64,000 nt of DNA. Source: JAQVHD01 sp035369485 (GTDB lineage Bacteria > Patescibacteriota > Minisyncoccia > UBA6257 > JAAZHW01). Within the stretch, counting starts at the first letter, position 1; every line of letters begins with the position of its first letter. The position numbers and the translations under genes are program-made. Of the stretch, positions 15,846-25,205 are shown one piece after another. The notes under the pieces were generated by a model. That model was not told the origin of the DNA. It saw nothing but the letters and a program-made list of their open reading frames with translations, and searched no databases. The stretch lies in contig DAOSMC010000001.1 in NCBI GenBank assembly GCA_035369485.1, positions 5,984-69,983 of the forward strand. The letters run 5' to 3'.

Positions 15846-17770
15846 TGAAATTAAATTTTAAGAAGAATAAAAAAGTAAAAAGAGAAAGTGATTTTTTGGA
15901 AGTAGAAGAAATTTTATTTAATAAAGAAGCGGTTTCAAAATTAAAAGAAGAAGAACTTAGTCGTTTGGAGGTTTCTATTGGGAAATGGGGGTTAAATTCG
16001 ATTTTTTTGTTTGGGATTTTTCTTTTAATTTTTGCGTTAGGCTTGGTTGGTTATTTAAATTTTGCGAAAGGCGATGAATATCAACAAATTGCCCAAAAAA
16101 ATGCTTTAAAATCCATTCCTATTATTGCTGATCGAGGTTTGATTTTTGATAATCATAATAGGGTTTTGGTTTACAATCAAGAAGTATTTGATTTAGTGTT
16201 TTTCCCTGCGTATTTACCTGTTGATAAAATAGAAAGAGAAAAGATATTAAAAAAAATTGAAGAAAAACCAGAAATTGCAGCGGCTATTAATAAAGAAAAT
16301 TTAGAAGAAGATGACCCTTTAGAGAGTATTATTTTACAAAGCAATTTAAGTCGCGAAGAGGCTATTAGATGGGAAAGCTATTTTGCTGGTTATTCAGCAG
16401 TTCAAGTTATTAGGCAAAACTTACGCCAATATACTTCACCACTTGCTTTTAGTCATATTTTAGGTTATGTGGGTCGCGTATCGGCTGAAGATATTCAGAA
16501 AAATCCACTTTATAGTAATTTTGTGAAAATTGGCAAAGCTGGTCTCGAATCTTTTTATGAAGATAATTTACGCGGTCAAGACGGAGAAATTAAAGTACTA
16601 AGAAATGCTTATATGGAAATTTTAGGGCAGAGCGTCGTTAAAGAGCCGGTGGCGGGTAATAATCTTTATTTAACGATTGATGCCGATCTCCAAGAATACA
16701 GCTATAAAACTCTTGCTCGACAGATTGATAATTTAGGGAAAGAAAGAGGCGGCGTAGTAATTGTTTCTGACCCGCAGAGTGGAGAAATCCTTTCATTAGT
16801 TAGCTACCCAGGTTATGATATCAATAGTTTGTCAAAGGGTATTACCCAGAAAGAATTTGAAACATTAATCAATTCAAAAGTTACTCCTCTTTTTAATCGA
16901 ACGGTTTCTGGTCTTTATAATCCAGGTTCAACAATCAAACCAATCATCGCCATTGCTGCTTTAGAAGAAAACATCATCGATCCTTTTAAAAAAATAGAAA
17001 CGCACGGCTATATTACTATTCCTAATCCTTATTTTCCTGATCGGCCATCTATTTTTGTTGATTGGCGTAATAATGGTGTTGTAAACATGCAAGATGCAAT
17101 TGCTCGATCCAGCAACGTTTATTTTTATATTATTGGTGGTGGTTATGAAGATTTTGTTGGATTGGGCATTGAGCGAATTAGAAATTATTTAGAAAAATTT
17201 CAATTTAATCTAGTAACCGGTATTGATTTACCAGCAGAAAAAGTTAGCAATATTCCTGATGAAAAGAGTAAAAACCCCTGGCGTATAGGTGACACCTACA
17301 ATGTTTCTATTGGCCAGGGCGATTTATTAACAACACCGATAAGATTAATAACGAGTTTAAACGTTATGATTAACGGTGGAAAAATTTTGCGGCCGTATCT
17401 TTTAGATCACATTGCTGATAATAATCAGCGGACAATTTTTCAAAACGAAATACAAGTAGCAAAAGATAATTTTCTAAACTCCAAAAACATAGAGATTGTA
17501 AAAGAAGGAATGCGAAAAACGGTTACGAGTCCTTTAGGCACGGCGCATACTCTTATCGATTTACCATTTAGTGTTGGAGGAAAAAGCGGCAGCGCTCAAA
17601 CATCAGGTAATACAAAAACCAATGCCTTATTTTATGCTTTTGCTCCGTATGACGATCCACAGATTTCCGTTTTAATTTTAATTGAAGATGTACCGGAAGG
17701 TTCTTTAAATGCTATTCCAGTAGCAAAAGATATTTTAATGTGGTATTATAAAAATAGAGGTTTTAAATAA
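15845..17770 (+). CDS. mrdA: Penicillin-binding protein 2 (peptidoglycan D,D-transpeptidase)
   Basis: 641 residues. Single N-terminal membrane helix (about 50-75), dimerisation domain, then the transpeptidase domain with all three active-site motifs: STIK (362-365), SSN (422-424) and KSG (580-582). It crosslinks new peptidoglycan during elongation together with MreBCD. The partner glycosyltransferase RodA is not encoded next to it, which is unusual for this operon. The cytoplasmic N-terminus is extended and strongly charged. Confidence 0.95.
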   Translation: MKLNFKKNKKVKRESDFLEVEEILFNKEAVSKLKEEELSRLEVSIGKWGLNSIFLFGIFLLIFALGLVGYLNFAKGDEYQQIAQKNALKSIPIIADRGLIFDNHNRVLVYNQEVFDLVFFPAYLPVDKIEREKILKKIEEKPEIAAAINKENLEEDDPLESIILQSNLSREEAIRWESYFAGYSAVQVIRQNLRQYTSPLAFSHILGYVGRVSAEDIQKNPLYSNFVKIGKAGLESFYEDNLRGQDGEIKVLRNAYMEILGQSVVKEPVAGNNLYLTIDADLQEYSYKTLARQIDNLGKERGGVVIVSDPQSGEILSLVSYPGYDINSLSKGITQKEFETLINSKVTPLFNRTVSGLYNPGSTIKPIIAIAALEENIIDPFKKIETHGYITIPNPYFPDRPSIFVDWRNNGVVNMQDAIARSSNVYFYIIGGGYEDFVGLGIERIRNYLEKFQFNLVTGIDLPAEKVSNIPDEKSKNPWRIGDTYNVSIGQGDLLTTPIRLITSLNVMINGGKILRPYLLDHIADNNQRTIFQNEIQVAKDNFLNSKNIEIVKEGMRKTVTSPLGTAHTLIDLPFSVGGKSGSAQTSGNTKTNALFYAFAPYDDPQISVLILIEDVPEGSLNAIPVAKDILMWYYKNRGFK

Positions 17771-17923
17771 TTAATGTCTTAATCGATATCTTAAATTTTA
17801 AAATCTAACCTCAAATAATTTTAAAGGCATTAAAAATTATAAAATTATTTCGGTGATGCTTTTAGAATAACAATTGGATTGAAAGCCGCGGGATTCATCT
17901 ATTAGATTTTGTTTTTGGATGCT
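17771..17923. other. Short gene-free segment
   Basis: AT-rich, no open frame or clear promoter seen. It ends at hairpin repeat 5. Confidence 0.4.
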
Positions 17924-17961
17924 GCGCGGTGGCGATTTTCTTTAGAAAATCGCCACCGCGC
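17924..17961. repeat. Hairpin repeat copy 5
   Basis: A 17-bp stem (17924-17940 with 17945-17961), loop TTTA. The outer arm here is GCGCGGTGGC, different from copies 1-4 but perfectly paired, while the GATTTTC/GAAAATC core is kept. It lies between PBP2 and greA. Confidence 0.85.
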
Positions 17962-18004
17962 CGCTTCATCTCTAGTCGTTTATTACTTTTAGATTTAATA
18001 TTTC

Positions 18005-18478
18005 ATGAATAATATGCCCCCAGTTTATTTAAGCAAAGAAAAATATGAAGAGTTATGTCGTGAACTTGAAGCACGGAAAACGACTATTCGGCAAAAAATA
18101 GCCGCTGATTTAAAGCATGCTAAAGACCTAGGAGATTTATCCGAAAACGCCGCTTATACAGAAGCCAAAGATGCAAAAGAAAAAAACGATCGTCGAATTG
18201 ATGAACTAGAAAATATTCTTGCTCATTGCGAAATTATTGAAAAATCACAAAAAAATGATAGAGTTTATATAGGAGCTAAAGTGAAAATTCAAGACGAAAA
18301 AGGAGAGATTTTCGAATATCAAATTGTTGGCCCAGAAGAAAGTGATCCATTTAAAAACCTGATTTCTTACAGATCGCCATTAGGAATGGAGTTGATGGAT
18401 AAAAAAGAAGGAGATTGGATTAAAATTCAAAGCCCCAATCAAACGATCAAAAAATATAAAATTATCTCTATTGATTAA
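18005..18478 (+). CDS. greA: Transcription elongation factor GreA
   Basis: 157 residues, full length. GreA inserts its N-terminal coiled coil into the RNA polymerase secondary channel and stimulates cleavage of backtracked RNA. The acidic tip is present in GDLSENAAYTEAKD (about residues 39-52), and the C-terminal FKBP-like domain ends with SPLG and KKEGD segments. Start could equally be Met4. lysS begins five bases after its stop. Confidence 0.96.
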   Translation: MNNMPPVYLSKEKYEELCRELEARKTTIRQKIAADLKHAKDLGDLSENAAYTEAKDAKEKNDRRIDELENILAHCEIIEKSQKNDRVYIGAKVKIQDEKGEIFEYQIVGPEESDPFKNLISYRSPLGMELMDKKEGDWIKIQSPNQTIKKYKIISID

Positions 18479-18482
18479 AATT

Positions 18483-19961
18483 ATGTCAACAGCTGATCAG
18501 GTTAAAAAAATAAGAATTGCAAAAATAAAAGAATTAAAAAAACAAGGCAAGGAAGTGTATCCCAGTCATTGTTTTCGTAACCAATCAATTAGTAATATTT
18601 TGAATAATTTTTATTCTTGGAGTATTGCAAAAAAGAAAATTTGGGTAGGAGGAAGAATAATGAGTATTCGTTTTCATGGCGGAATAGCATTTGCCGATTT
18701 GTGGGATGCCAGCGGGCATTTACAGATTGTTTTTAAAAAAGAGGAAACAAAAAATTTTGAACTTCTCAATCAATACTTGGATGTAAGCGATTTTATTGAA
18801 GTAAGAGGTTTTCCTTTCAAAACGGAAAGAGGGGAAAAAAGTTTATTAGTTCAAGAGTGGCGTATTTTAGCAAAAAGCTTAAAGCCCATTCCTTCAGAAT
18901 GGTATGGTTTAAAAGACACCGAAGAACGCTTTCGGCGTCGCTATCTTGATTTAATTTTAAACGAGGAAGTAAAAAAGCGCTTTGAAACTCGCTCGAGAAT
19001 TATTAAAGCAATGAGAGGCTTTTTTGATAAGGAAGGTTTTATGGAAGTGGAAACGCCTATTTTACAAACATTGGCCGGCGGAGCCGCTGCGTGTCCATTC
19101 AAAACAAAACTTAATATTTTGAATATGCCACTTTATCTTCGCATTGCACCAGAATTATATTTGAAACGATTAATTGTTGGTGGTTTTGAAAAGATTTTTG
19201 AAATTGGTAAGAATTTTCGCAACGAGGGTATTGATAAAACTCATAATCCAGAATTTACAATGATGGAGCTTTATTGGGCCTATGCTGATTATGAAGATAT
19301 GATGGATTTTATTGAACAGCTTTTTGTTTATATTCTCAAAAACGCCTTGCCTCAAACAAAAGACCCCATGCTCATTAATTTTAATGGTCAATTAATTAAT
19401 TTTACTCCACCATGGCCACGCAAAAAATTTTTAGATTTAATTGAAGAAGAAACAAGCCTAAAACCGTTAGCAACAAAGAGTCAAACATGGAGAGCGTTTC
19501 TTCAAACTCAAGGAGTAACAATAACAGAAGAAATAAAAAAGATGGATGAGTGGGGGTTGATGGATGAAGTTTATAAAAAAGTTTGTTTAGAAAAATTAAC
19601 TCAGCCCACTTTTGTTACCCATCATCCCATTGTTTTATCGCCATTAGCAAAATTGAGCAAAGACAATTTGAATGAAACAGAAAGATTTCAGTTGGTTGCT
19701 GGCGGAATCGAATTGGTTAATGGTTATTCAGAATTAAATGACCCCTTAGAGCAAGCGGAACGTTTTAAAAAACAAGAACAACGAAGAAAAGCGGGGAATA
19801 AAGAAGCATCGCCCTATGATAAAGATTTTATAGAAGCATTGGAATATGGAATGCCACCCACAGCAGGCGTTGGTATTGGCATTGATCGATTGGTTATGCT
19901 TTTAACCAATGCACCATCTATCAAAGAGGTCATCTTTTTCCCTTTTATGAAAAATAAATAA
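18483..19961 (+). CDS. lysS: Lysyl-tRNA synthetase, class II
   Basis: 492 residues. N-terminal OB-fold anticodon-binding domain (about 50-150), then the class II catalytic core. Motif 2 is FRNEGIDKTHNPEFTMMELY, and motif 3 is GVGIGIDRLVMLLTN near the C-terminus. I use ATG 18483; an in-frame TTG at 18471 overlaps greA. It is flanked by greA and serS with 4-base gaps, so it is very likely one operon. Confidence 0.96.
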   Translation: MSTADQVKKIRIAKIKELKKQGKEVYPSHCFRNQSISNILNNFYSWSIAKKKIWVGGRIMSIRFHGGIAFADLWDASGHLQIVFKKEETKNFELLNQYLDVSDFIEVRGFPFKTERGEKSLLVQEWRILAKSLKPIPSEWYGLKDTEERFRRRYLDLILNEEVKKRFETRSRIIKAMRGFFDKEGFMEVETPILQTLAGGAAACPFKTKLNILNMPLYLRIAPELYLKRLIVGGFEKIFEIGKNFRNEGIDKTHNPEFTMMELYWAYADYEDMMDFIEQLFVYILKNALPQTKDPMLINFNGQLINFTPPWPRKKFLDLIEEETSLKPLATKSQTWRAFLQTQGVTITEEIKKMDEWGLMDEVYKKVCLEKLTQPTFVTHHPIVLSPLAKLSKDNLNETERFQLVAGGIELVNGYSELNDPLEQAERFKKQEQRRKAGNKEASPYDKDFIEALEYGMPPTAGVGIGIDRLVMLLTNAPSIKEVIFFPFMKNK

Positions 19962-19965
19962 AAAT

Positions 19966-21198
19966 ATGCTTACAGATTTATTAAAAAAAATTAGAGAAAA
20001 TCCTCAATTATATAAAGAAGGAATTGCAAAGAAAAATTGCAACGTCGAAATTATTGATAAAATTTTAGCAATTGACAAAGAATATCGTAGTAATTTAGCA
20101 GAAGTGGAATTTTTGAGAGCTCATTTAAATGAGTTGTCACAAAATGCTAAATTTAGCCAAGATCATTTAGAGCAAGCGCGAGCTACTAAACAGCGTATTA
20201 AAGATTTGGAAAGGGAATTAACACCAATAGAAAATGACTTAGATAAATTACTTTATCAGATTCCTAATTTACCGTTTGAGGATGTTCCATTAGGGAAAGA
20301 CGAGAGTGAAAATAAAGTATTACGAGAAGTGGGGAAAAGGCCAAAATTTAAATTTGAACCTCAAGATTATTTAACGCTAACAGAAGATAAGTGGATTGAT
20401 ACTAAAAGAGCTGCTAAAGTAGCGGGAACGCGCTTCGGATATTTAAAAAATGAGGCAGTGCTTTTGGAATATGCGTTAGTAAGATGGGTAATGAATTCTC
20501 TTAAAGAAAAAGGATTTGTGCCAATAGTCCCGCCTGCTTTTATTTCTTCTAAGGCTATGAAGGGGATGGGTTATATTGATAATGAAAAAGATTTGGCGGA
20601 ACGTTATTATTTTCCTCAAGATGATTTATTTTTGATTGGTACAGCCGAGCAAGCAGTTGGTCCGATGCATATGGACGAAGTTTTAGAAGAAAAAGAGTTG
20701 CCTTTGCGCTATATTGCTTTTTCGCCGTGCTTTAGAAGAGAAGCTGGTTCTTATGGAAAAGATACCAAAGGAATTTGGCGCGTACATTATTTTGAAAAAT
20801 TGGAAATGTTTATTTTTTGTAAACCAGAACAATCTGAAGAAGAGCATCAGCTTATTTTAGCTATTGAAGAGGAGTTGATGCAAAAATTGGGATTGCCTTA
20901 TCGTGTTATTCAATTGTGTACGGGCGATTTGTCAAATCCTTCGGCTAAATCTTTTGATATTGAAGCATGGTTGCCGAGTCAGAATCGATACGCCGAGACT
21001 CATTCGTGCAGTAATTGCACAGACTTCCAATCTCGGCGATTAAATATTCGCTATCGATCCAAAGATGGTTTGCAATTCGTGCACACTCTTAATGGAACGG
21101 CGTTTGCTATTGGCAGAATCATCGTTGCAATTATAGAGAATTATCAACAAGCAGATGGTTCAATTAAGATTCCTGAGGTTTTAGAACAATATCTTTAA
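19966..21198 (+). CDS. serS: Seryl-tRNA synthetase
   Basis: 410 residues. The N-terminal antiparallel coiled-coil arm (about 1-110), which recognises the long variable arm of tRNA-Ser, precedes the class II core: TAEQAVGP, motif 2 FRREAGSYGKDTKGIWRVHYF and motif 3 NGTAFAIGRIIVAIIENYQ. All catalytic signatures are present. Confidence 0.96.
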   Translation: MLTDLLKKIRENPQLYKEGIAKKNCNVEIIDKILAIDKEYRSNLAEVEFLRAHLNELSQNAKFSQDHLEQARATKQRIKDLERELTPIENDLDKLLYQIPNLPFEDVPLGKDESENKVLREVGKRPKFKFEPQDYLTLTEDKWIDTKRAAKVAGTRFGYLKNEAVLLEYALVRWVMNSLKEKGFVPIVPPAFISSKAMKGMGYIDNEKDLAERYYFPQDDLFLIGTAEQAVGPMHMDEVLEEKELPLRYIAFSPCFRREAGSYGKDTKGIWRVHYFEKLEMFIFCKPEQSEEEHQLILAIEEELMQKLGLPYRVIQLCTGDLSNPSAKSFDIEAWLPSQNRYAETHSCSNCTDFQSRRLNIRYRSKDGLQFVHTLNGTAFAIGRIIVAIIENYQQADGSIKIPEVLEQYL

Positions 21199-21213
21199 TA
21201 TCATATTTATGTT

Positions 21214-22017
21214 ATGCCTTATCGACTTACATCTTATAAATTAAGGCAGATTCAAAAGAAAAAACAAAGAAGGCGAACTATTTTTGTTATCATTATTATT
21301 GTTCTCTTCATTTGTTGCCTCGGCGGGATATTATTTTTTTCACCTCTTTTTCAAATCAACAGCATAGCTATTAATTCTACTCATTTTGTTAAAATGAGCG
21401 ATATTTTTCAGAAAGCAACCGAGCAGTTTAAGGATCAAAAACTGTTTAATTTAATAACCGTTCCGGCTAACCTCATTCTTTTTACTCAAGCTGATTGTAA
21501 GGCTATTGAAAAATATTTCGTGGCTTTGGATTCTGTTGACTGCCAAAAAATTTATATTGCTAAAATGCTTAAAATTGAAGCGCGAGAAAAACAACAAATA
21601 GGAATCCTTTGTTCTGATTCGGTAATTAAAAACCATGGAAATTGTTTGTATTTTGATCAAAACGGTATCGTATTTGCTCTAGCCGAAGAAGACGATGATT
21701 TTGATCATTCTCTTATTGCGATGCAAGATGTTACTAATCGCATTTATCAATTAGGTGATAAAATTATTTCCTATGATTTTTCGCCTGTGGTAAAAATAAA
21801 AGACATTTTGGCGAATCATCAATTAATATTGAATAAAATAGAAATTGATGATCATGATGTGGTTTATTTTTTTGAAAACGGATTTAAATTGTTAATTTCT
21901 CAAGAAAAATTAAAAGAGACAGCGAATATTTTACCTCGTTTATTAGAAATAGAATTCGATTTACAAAAATTAGAGTATTTAGATCTACGCTTTTTGCCAA
22001 AGATGTATTATAAGTAG
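21214..22017 (+). CDS. ftsQ: FtsQ/DivIB-like cell division protein
   Basis: 267 residues. A basic cytoplasmic N-terminus, one membrane helix (about 24-45) and an extracytoplasmic region beginning FQINSIAINSTHFV, which fits a POTRA domain. The C-terminus LEYLDLRFLPKMYYK matches the YIDLRF..-YYK ending of FtsQ proteins. FtsQ scaffolds the FtsB-FtsL complex at the division site. The gene is weakly conserved and sits outside a murein cluster, so the symbol is tentative. It is followed by hairpin repeat 6. Confidence 0.7.
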   Translation: MPYRLTSYKLRQIQKKKQRRRTIFVIIIIVLFICCLGGILFFSPLFQINSIAINSTHFVKMSDIFQKATEQFKDQKLFNLITVPANLILFTQADCKAIEKYFVALDSVDCQKIYIAKMLKIEAREKQQIGILCSDSVIKNHGNCLYFDQNGIVFALAEEDDDFDHSLIAMQDVTNRIYQLGDKIISYDFSPVVKIKDILANHQLILNKIEIDDHDVVYFFENGFKLLISQEKLKETANILPRLLEIEFDLQKLEYLDLRFLPKMYYK

Positions 22018-22053
22018 ATTGAAAGATTAGAGTGATAAAGATAGGGTTTTTAA

Positions 22054-22092
22054 GGGGCGACGAAAATTTTCTTTGAAAATTTTCGTCGCCCC
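22054..22092. repeat. Hairpin repeat copy 6
   Basis: An 18-bp perfect stem (22054-22071 with 22075-22092), loop TTT, outer arm GGGGCGACG and inner core AAAATTTTC. It lies between the convergent ftsQ-like and comF genes, where it could terminate both transcripts. It is the last copy seen in the window. Confidence 0.88.
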
Positions 22093-22103
22093 GTCCGTCG
22101 CAT

Positions 22104-22841
22104 TTATTTTCTTGATTTAGCCACTGTTAAGCCAATGATTTTTTTAGAGCCATTTTGTTTTAAAACTCGCGCAGCCTCTTGCATTGTAGCACCAGAAGTA
22201 AAGACGTCATCTATAAGAATGATATTCTTGTTTTTTAAGGAATTTTTATCCTTAACTTCAAAAGCATTTTTGAGATTTAAGTGGCGTTCCTCATAATTAT
22301 CAAGTTTTGCTTGAGGATGTGTATTTTTTTGGCGTATTAAAATTTCACTATTTATTTCTAATTGAAAATAGTTAGCAAAAATTTTAGCTATTTCTTCGCT
22401 TTGATTAAATCCGCGTTCTTTGAAGCGTTGACGCGAAAGAGGAATGGCGATGACGATTGCTCCAGAAAATTGTTTTTTAAGATCAGGCCATATTTTTTCC
22501 CAGTAGTTAATGACGATGTTGCCGAGTGTATGGCGAATGTCTTTAACAAACTGATATTTGTAAAGATGAATAAGTTTTTGGACGAGAGGATTTTCATAGT
22601 CAGTAGCCGAAGCAATAAAATCCAGAGGGGAATAATTATTGGAGTGGGAACATTTTTTGAATTGGCCAATTCTTTTGAGACAAATAGGGCAGAATAATGA
22701 TGAGTATAGAGGAATGGTTTTTAGGCAATTTTCACAAAGATAGAGACCGCTTTCGTTTTTAATAAAAGCGCCGCAATTTAAACAAAAAATTGGGAAAAGG
22801 CAATCATAGATTAAATTTTTTATTTTGATTATTTTATTCAT
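22104..22841 (-). CDS. comF: ComF-family phosphoribosyltransferase-like protein
   Basis: 245 residues. N-terminal zinc ribbon with CxxC pairs (CLNC, CENC, CPIC, all in the first 55 residues) followed by a type I phosphoribosyltransferase fold. The PRPP motif IILIDDVFTSGATMQEA is intact. ComF proteins assist natural DNA uptake in other bacteria; the divergent neighbour is the type IV pilus cluster, which fits a competence role. The ATG lies eight bases after a TATACT -10 box, and the DnaA-box-like TTATCCACA sits between. Confidence 0.9.
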   Translation of the reverse strand: MNKIIKIKNLIYDCLFPIFCLNCGAFIKNESGLYLCENCLKTIPLYSSLFCPICLKRIGQFKKCSHSNNYSPLDFIASATDYENPLVQKLIHLYKYQFVKDIRHTLGNIVINYWEKIWPDLKKQFSGAIVIAIPLSRQRFKERGFNQSEEIAKIFANYFQLEINSEILIRQKNTHPQAKLDNYEERHLNLKNAFEVKDKNSLKNKNIILIDDVFTSGATMQEAARVLKQNGSKKIIGLTVAKSRK

Positions 22842-22860
22842 TGTGGATAAGTATAACTTG

Positions 22861-22889
22861 TTGCTTCCAACTATCTTTTAAATTATAAT
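22861..22889 (+). promoter_or_regulatory. Promoter of the type IV pilus cluster
   Basis: TTGCTT (22861-22866), 17 bases, TATAAT (22884-22889), with a second overlapping TATAAT at 22889-22894. pilM starts at 22927. Confidence 0.65.
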
Positions 22890-22926
22890 ATAATAAAAGA
22901 GAAAATTAATTCTAGAAATAAATTTT

Positions 22927-23967
22927 ATGCGCACTTTAGGAATTGATATTGGGACAACTAATATAAAAGCAGTGGAACTTTCTGGGACACTGAATAATAT
23001 AATTTTAGAGAATTATGGTATTTTAGAAACTTACGGTTATTTAGAGCGTAGCAATGCTGCTATTCAAACGAATTATTTTAAACTTGTTGAAGAAATAACA
23101 ACAGAATTATTAAGGCAATTATTTTCAGCGTTCAAACCTAAAACAAAAAGAGCATTTTTTTCATTGCCTGTGTTTTCTAGTTTTATTACGAATTTCGATT
23201 TGCCATTTACTAATAATAAAGAAATTGTTCAAGCAGTTCCTTTTGAAGCTAAAAAATATATCCCATTACCGTTGGAGGAATTAGAAATTAATTGGATGGT
23301 GATAGCAAAAGCTGCAGATGGAAGAAAAGAAAAAAGCAGAATTGTTTTGGTGGCAACACCAAAGGAATTGATTCAAAAATATCAACACATTGCTCAAACA
23401 CTCGGATTAAATCTGATGGGTTGGGAAATCGAAGGATTTTCTTTAGCCCGAACGCTTGTGGCAGATGATAAAACGCCAACATTAATAGTTGATATTGGCA
23501 CTCAGGTTACAAATCTTTTTGTAGTAGATAACACTTTTTTGGTTAATTTCGAAAGTTTAAATATTGGAGGTGCTGAAATCACTCATATTATTAGTCAAAG
23601 TTTAGGCGTTACTCAAGAACGAGCAGAAGAGTTTAAAAAAATTAAAGGATTCAAAGTTAATCCAGAAGAAATGGGTGTTGTTAATGTATTGATGCCAATT
23701 GTGGATAATTTTGGGAATGAAATTTTAAGAATGATTGATATCTATCGCGAAAAAAATAATCGTCAAATAGAAAAAGTCATTCTTACAGGAGGAACGGCTA
23801 ATATGCCAGGATTAACCGAGTATTTTACTGAATTTTTGAATTTGCCAGTAGAAAAAGCATGGCCATTTAAGCAGATAAAATACCAACAGTTTTTAGAGCC
23901 GCTTTTAAGGGATACAGCTCCATTTTTAAGCATAGCGACTGGTGTGGCAATGAAGGGCTTGGAATAG
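22927..23967 (+). CDS. pilM: Type IV pilus assembly protein PilM
   Basis: 346 residues, actin-like ATPase of the pilus inner-membrane platform that binds the cytoplasmic tail of PilN. GIDIGTTNIKAVEL is the first phosphate loop, VDIGTQVTNLFVVD the second and LTGGTANMPGL the adenosine motif. First gene of the cluster. It is followed by pilN after 84 bases containing a second promoter. Confidence 0.92.
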   Translation: MRTLGIDIGTTNIKAVELSGTLNNIILENYGILETYGYLERSNAAIQTNYFKLVEEITTELLRQLFSAFKPKTKRAFFSLPVFSSFITNFDLPFTNNKEIVQAVPFEAKKYIPLPLEELEINWMVIAKAADGRKEKSRIVLVATPKELIQKYQHIAQTLGLNLMGWEIEGFSLARTLVADDKTPTLIVDIGTQVTNLFVVDNTFLVNFESLNIGGAEITHIISQSLGVTQERAEEFKKIKGFKVNPEEMGVVNVLMPIVDNFGNEILRMIDIYREKNNRQIEKVILTGGTANMPGLTEYFTEFLNLPVEKAWPFKQIKYQQFLEPLLRDTAPFLSIATGVAMKGLE

Positions 23968-24010
23968 TTGTGAAAAAGGATTATAATAAAAATTAGAGGG
24001 GGAGTTGCAT

Positions 24011-24039
24011 TTGGAGATTTAAAATATAAAGGTTATAAT
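24011..24039 (+). promoter_or_regulatory. Internal promoter before pilN
   Basis: TTGGAG, 17 bases, TATAAT (24034-24039); the pilN ATG is 12 bases further. This would allow pilN and the genes after it to be transcribed separately from pilM. Confidence 0.65.
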
Positions 24040-24051
24040 AAAAGAAATAAT

Positions 24052-24585
24052 ATGGCAGATTTTCAAGCAATAGAACCATTAAATAAAAAAAAGACAACAG
24101 GATGGATGACTAATTTAATTACTGTTGCAGTAATTATTTTTGTTGTGGTTTTTGCTTTATATTTTGTAGGCGTGTTTTATGAGAATTATATAACAAAAAA
24201 CATATCCGATATTAATGATAAAATTAAGGATTTGGCGAAAGAAATACCGATTGAAGATCGAAATGAAGTATTGACCTTTTATTCCCAATTAATAAATCTT
24301 AGAGCTTTGTTAGCAAATCATTTGTATCCATCTAACATCTTTTCTCGTTTAGAGCTTATCACCCATCCTCAAGTAACTTTTACCACCTTTTCTTATGAAA
24401 ATAAAACTTCAATAATTAAGTTAGAAGGATATGCGCGTGATTTAAATGTTCTAGCACAACAACTTTTAGCTTTGCAAAAAACAACAGATTTCGTCAAAAT
24501 TACAGTGAACGATATAAAAAACGCAGCAGACAAAGTGCAATTTGGAGTCGAAATTAATTTTAATCCAACTTTTATTCACAAATAA
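24052..24585 (+). CDS. pilN: PilN-like inner-membrane pilus protein
   Basis: 177 residues. Short cytoplasmic tail with 'FQAIEPLNKKK' where PilN normally has its PilM-binding motif, one membrane helix (about 21-43), a short coiled coil and a ferredoxin-like periplasmic domain. The tail motif is not the standard INLLP, so the call relies mainly on topology and on its place between pilM and pilO. Confidence 0.75.
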   Translation: MADFQAIEPLNKKKTTGWMTNLITVAVIIFVVVFALYFVGVFYENYITKNISDINDKIKDLAKEIPIEDRNEVLTFYSQLINLRALLANHLYPSNIFSRLELITHPQVTFTTFSYENKTSIIKLEGYARDLNVLAQQLLALQKTTDFVKITVNDIKNAADKVQFGVEINFNPTFIHK

Positions 24586-24588
24586 ATT

Positions 24589-25200
24589 ATGAAAGAATCG
24601 GAAAAAAGAACTATTAGTATTATTATTATTTTGGCTCTTTTTATTGGAGCGGCTATAGTATTTTTTACAATGACTTGGCCGATGTTCGATCAAGTTTTAA
24701 AAGATAATAGAAATCTTGCTTTGGCGAAAGCCGAATATCAAAGACAGGTAGAAGCAGTTCGATTAGCAAAAACCATCGTAGAACAGTATAAAAACCTAAC
24801 GGATGTTAATCAGATGATTTCATTAACCATGCCTCGAAGTGAAGAGTTGTATAATGCAATAGTTCAATTAAATAAAATTTCAGAAGATAGTGGGTTGAGC
24901 ATTCAAAGTATTGCGTTGCAAAAAATTGCTAGCGCTACTACTGCACCTAGCAAGACGTTAAGTACATCTTCTCAAAGCTTGTTAAAATCACCACAGCAGT
25001 TGGCTCTGACACTATCTCTTAACGGAACATACGAATCATTTAAAACCTGGTTAGAAGCTGTTGAGACGAATATTCGTTTGATGGATATAACTAATATTTC
25101 TTTTTCCGGAGTTAAAGCTACACCAACAGAGAGAGGGGGTGATGCAGGTTTCAACTTTTTCAACTTTAGCGTTGCTTTAAATTTATATTATCAACCATAA
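24589..25200 (+). CDS. pilO: PilO-like inner-membrane pilus protein
   Basis: 203 residues. A membrane helix (about 8-30), a coiled coil (about 40-75) and an alpha/beta domain with LTLSLNGTYESFKTWLEAVE, matching the PilO family fold that pairs with PilN. It starts three bases after pilN. Confidence 0.78.
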   Translation: MKESEKRTISIIIILALFIGAAIVFFTMTWPMFDQVLKDNRNLALAKAEYQRQVEAVRLAKTIVEQYKNLTDVNQMISLTMPRSEELYNAIVQLNKISEDSGLSIQSIALQKIASATTAPSKTLSTSSQSLLKSPQQLALTLSLNGTYESFKTWLEAVETNIRLMDITNISFSGVKATPTERGGDAGFNFFNFSVALNLYYQP

Positions 25201-25205
25201 TTAAT

